Shown: positions 10,346-10,580 of the stretch, in pieces | Numbering within the stretch: the stretch's first letter is position 1 | Layout of the letters: every line of letters starts with the position of its first letter | Source of the DNA: Baffinella frigidus | Lineage: Eukaryota > Cryptophyceae > Cryptomonadales > Baffinellaceae | Length of the DNA stretch: 10,580 nucleotides | Direction: 5' to 3' | NCBI GenBank assembly: GCA_026770585.1 | Contig: MU646417.1 | Location: forward strand, 71,201-81,780 | The notes under the pieces: model-generated | What the model saw: the letters and a program-made list of their open reading frames with translations, nothing else | Database searches by the model: none | Told to the model about the DNA's origin: nothing | Program-made: the position numbers and the translations under genes

Positions 10346-10580
10346 GGTCTAGTGGATAGGGTTCAGGTGTTCGGGTCTAGTGTTTTTGGGGCTCAGGGTT
10401 TCGGGTCTAGTGTTTTGGATGTTGGGGTTAGGGTAGAGGGTTCAGGGTCTAGGGTTTGGGGCCAAGCCTGCAGCTATGAGGGCGTTGAACGCCGAAAGGT
10501 CGTTGTACTTGCATGCTGTTATCTCTCGCCTTCGAGTCTAGTGTCTACGGTGCAGGGTGTAGGGTGCAGGGTGTAGGGTG
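10346..10580 (+). repeat. Degenerate heptads ending in a GGGTGTA array
   Basis: Scattered gggtctagtg and gggttcagg units (10346-10460), a 90-bp non-repeat stretch, then GGTGCAGGGTGTA units from 10549 to the window edge. The array probably continues beyond the window. Confidence 0.85.

Noticed and set aside
1-10580. tRNA, rRNA or snRNA genes
   Set aside because: No cloverleaf with T-loop GGTTCRANYCC context or rRNA-like conserved stretch was found; the GGGTTCA arrays mimic a T-loop motif but lack the rest.

Overview
The window looks like nuclear DNA of a eukaryote with plant/algal/alveolate-type telomeric repeats (TTTAGGG, with TTCAGGG variants). Runs of GGGTTTA occur at 1-30, 127-160 and above all 7651-7935, and variants of the same 7-base period recur throughout. 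There are no bacterial-style operons, no ribosome-binding sites, and no intact gene of normal length. A large repeat-rich protist or alga (for example a prasinophyte or dinoflagellate) would fit, but that is inference; base composition is mixed and I cannot assign a taxon. The G-rich strand points rightward even at position 1, so the left edge is not a simple chromosome end and these are interstitial or rearranged telomere-like tracts.

Layout. 1-1170: degenerate telomeric heptads carrying relics of ankyrin-repeat coding sequence and a 22-bp tandem repeat. 1170-1760: a CCTACGG-type dispersed repeat, a 168-bp TC microsatellite and a further ankyrin relic. 1847-3055: two inverted copies of a dispersed repeat with a (GAA)n tail, between them a foldback element with CACTG/CAGTG ends, a second element tipped with small hairpins, and a GGGTGTA array. 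3148-3383: a G/C-run hairpin and an AT-rich heptad array. 3400-4580: weak ORFs, many palindromes and short duplications. 4673-5019: a 212-bp MITE-like element followed by a 92-bp foldback. 5528-6143: two cassettes of GGTTTCT/GGTTTGG heptads bounded by copies of ACCGCGCGGTGNAGG. 5628-7153: several copies of a 52-bp module, a duplicated T/A-rich block and two related long hairpins. 7083-7403: heptad tracts bounded by GATATGC and a perfect 48-bp foldback. 7651-7935: the telomeric array. 8041-8360: TATCC pentamers. 8411-9087: a foldback with 82-bp arms and two minus-strand copies of an unidentified protein module. 9306-10024: GA/TC microsatellites alternating with three minus-strand ankyrin-like modules. 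The right end returns to degenerate heptads.

Coding content is fragmentary and the best of it lies on the minus strand: ankyrin-like motifs near 568-690, 866-917, 1616-1732 and 9511-10024, and the unknown module at 8596-8814 and 8915-9087. In the last two families, differences between copies fall mostly at third codon positions, which argues that they derive from proteins once (or still) under selection. The most notable pattern is that simple-sequence tracts, especially telomere-like heptads, are repeatedly bracketed by short direct repeats. At 8959-9009 comparison with the neighbouring uninterrupted copy shows a 51-bp telomere-like insertion with a 6-bp duplication inside coding sequence. 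This suggests repeated insertion of telomere-like DNA at breaks, or by a mobile element.
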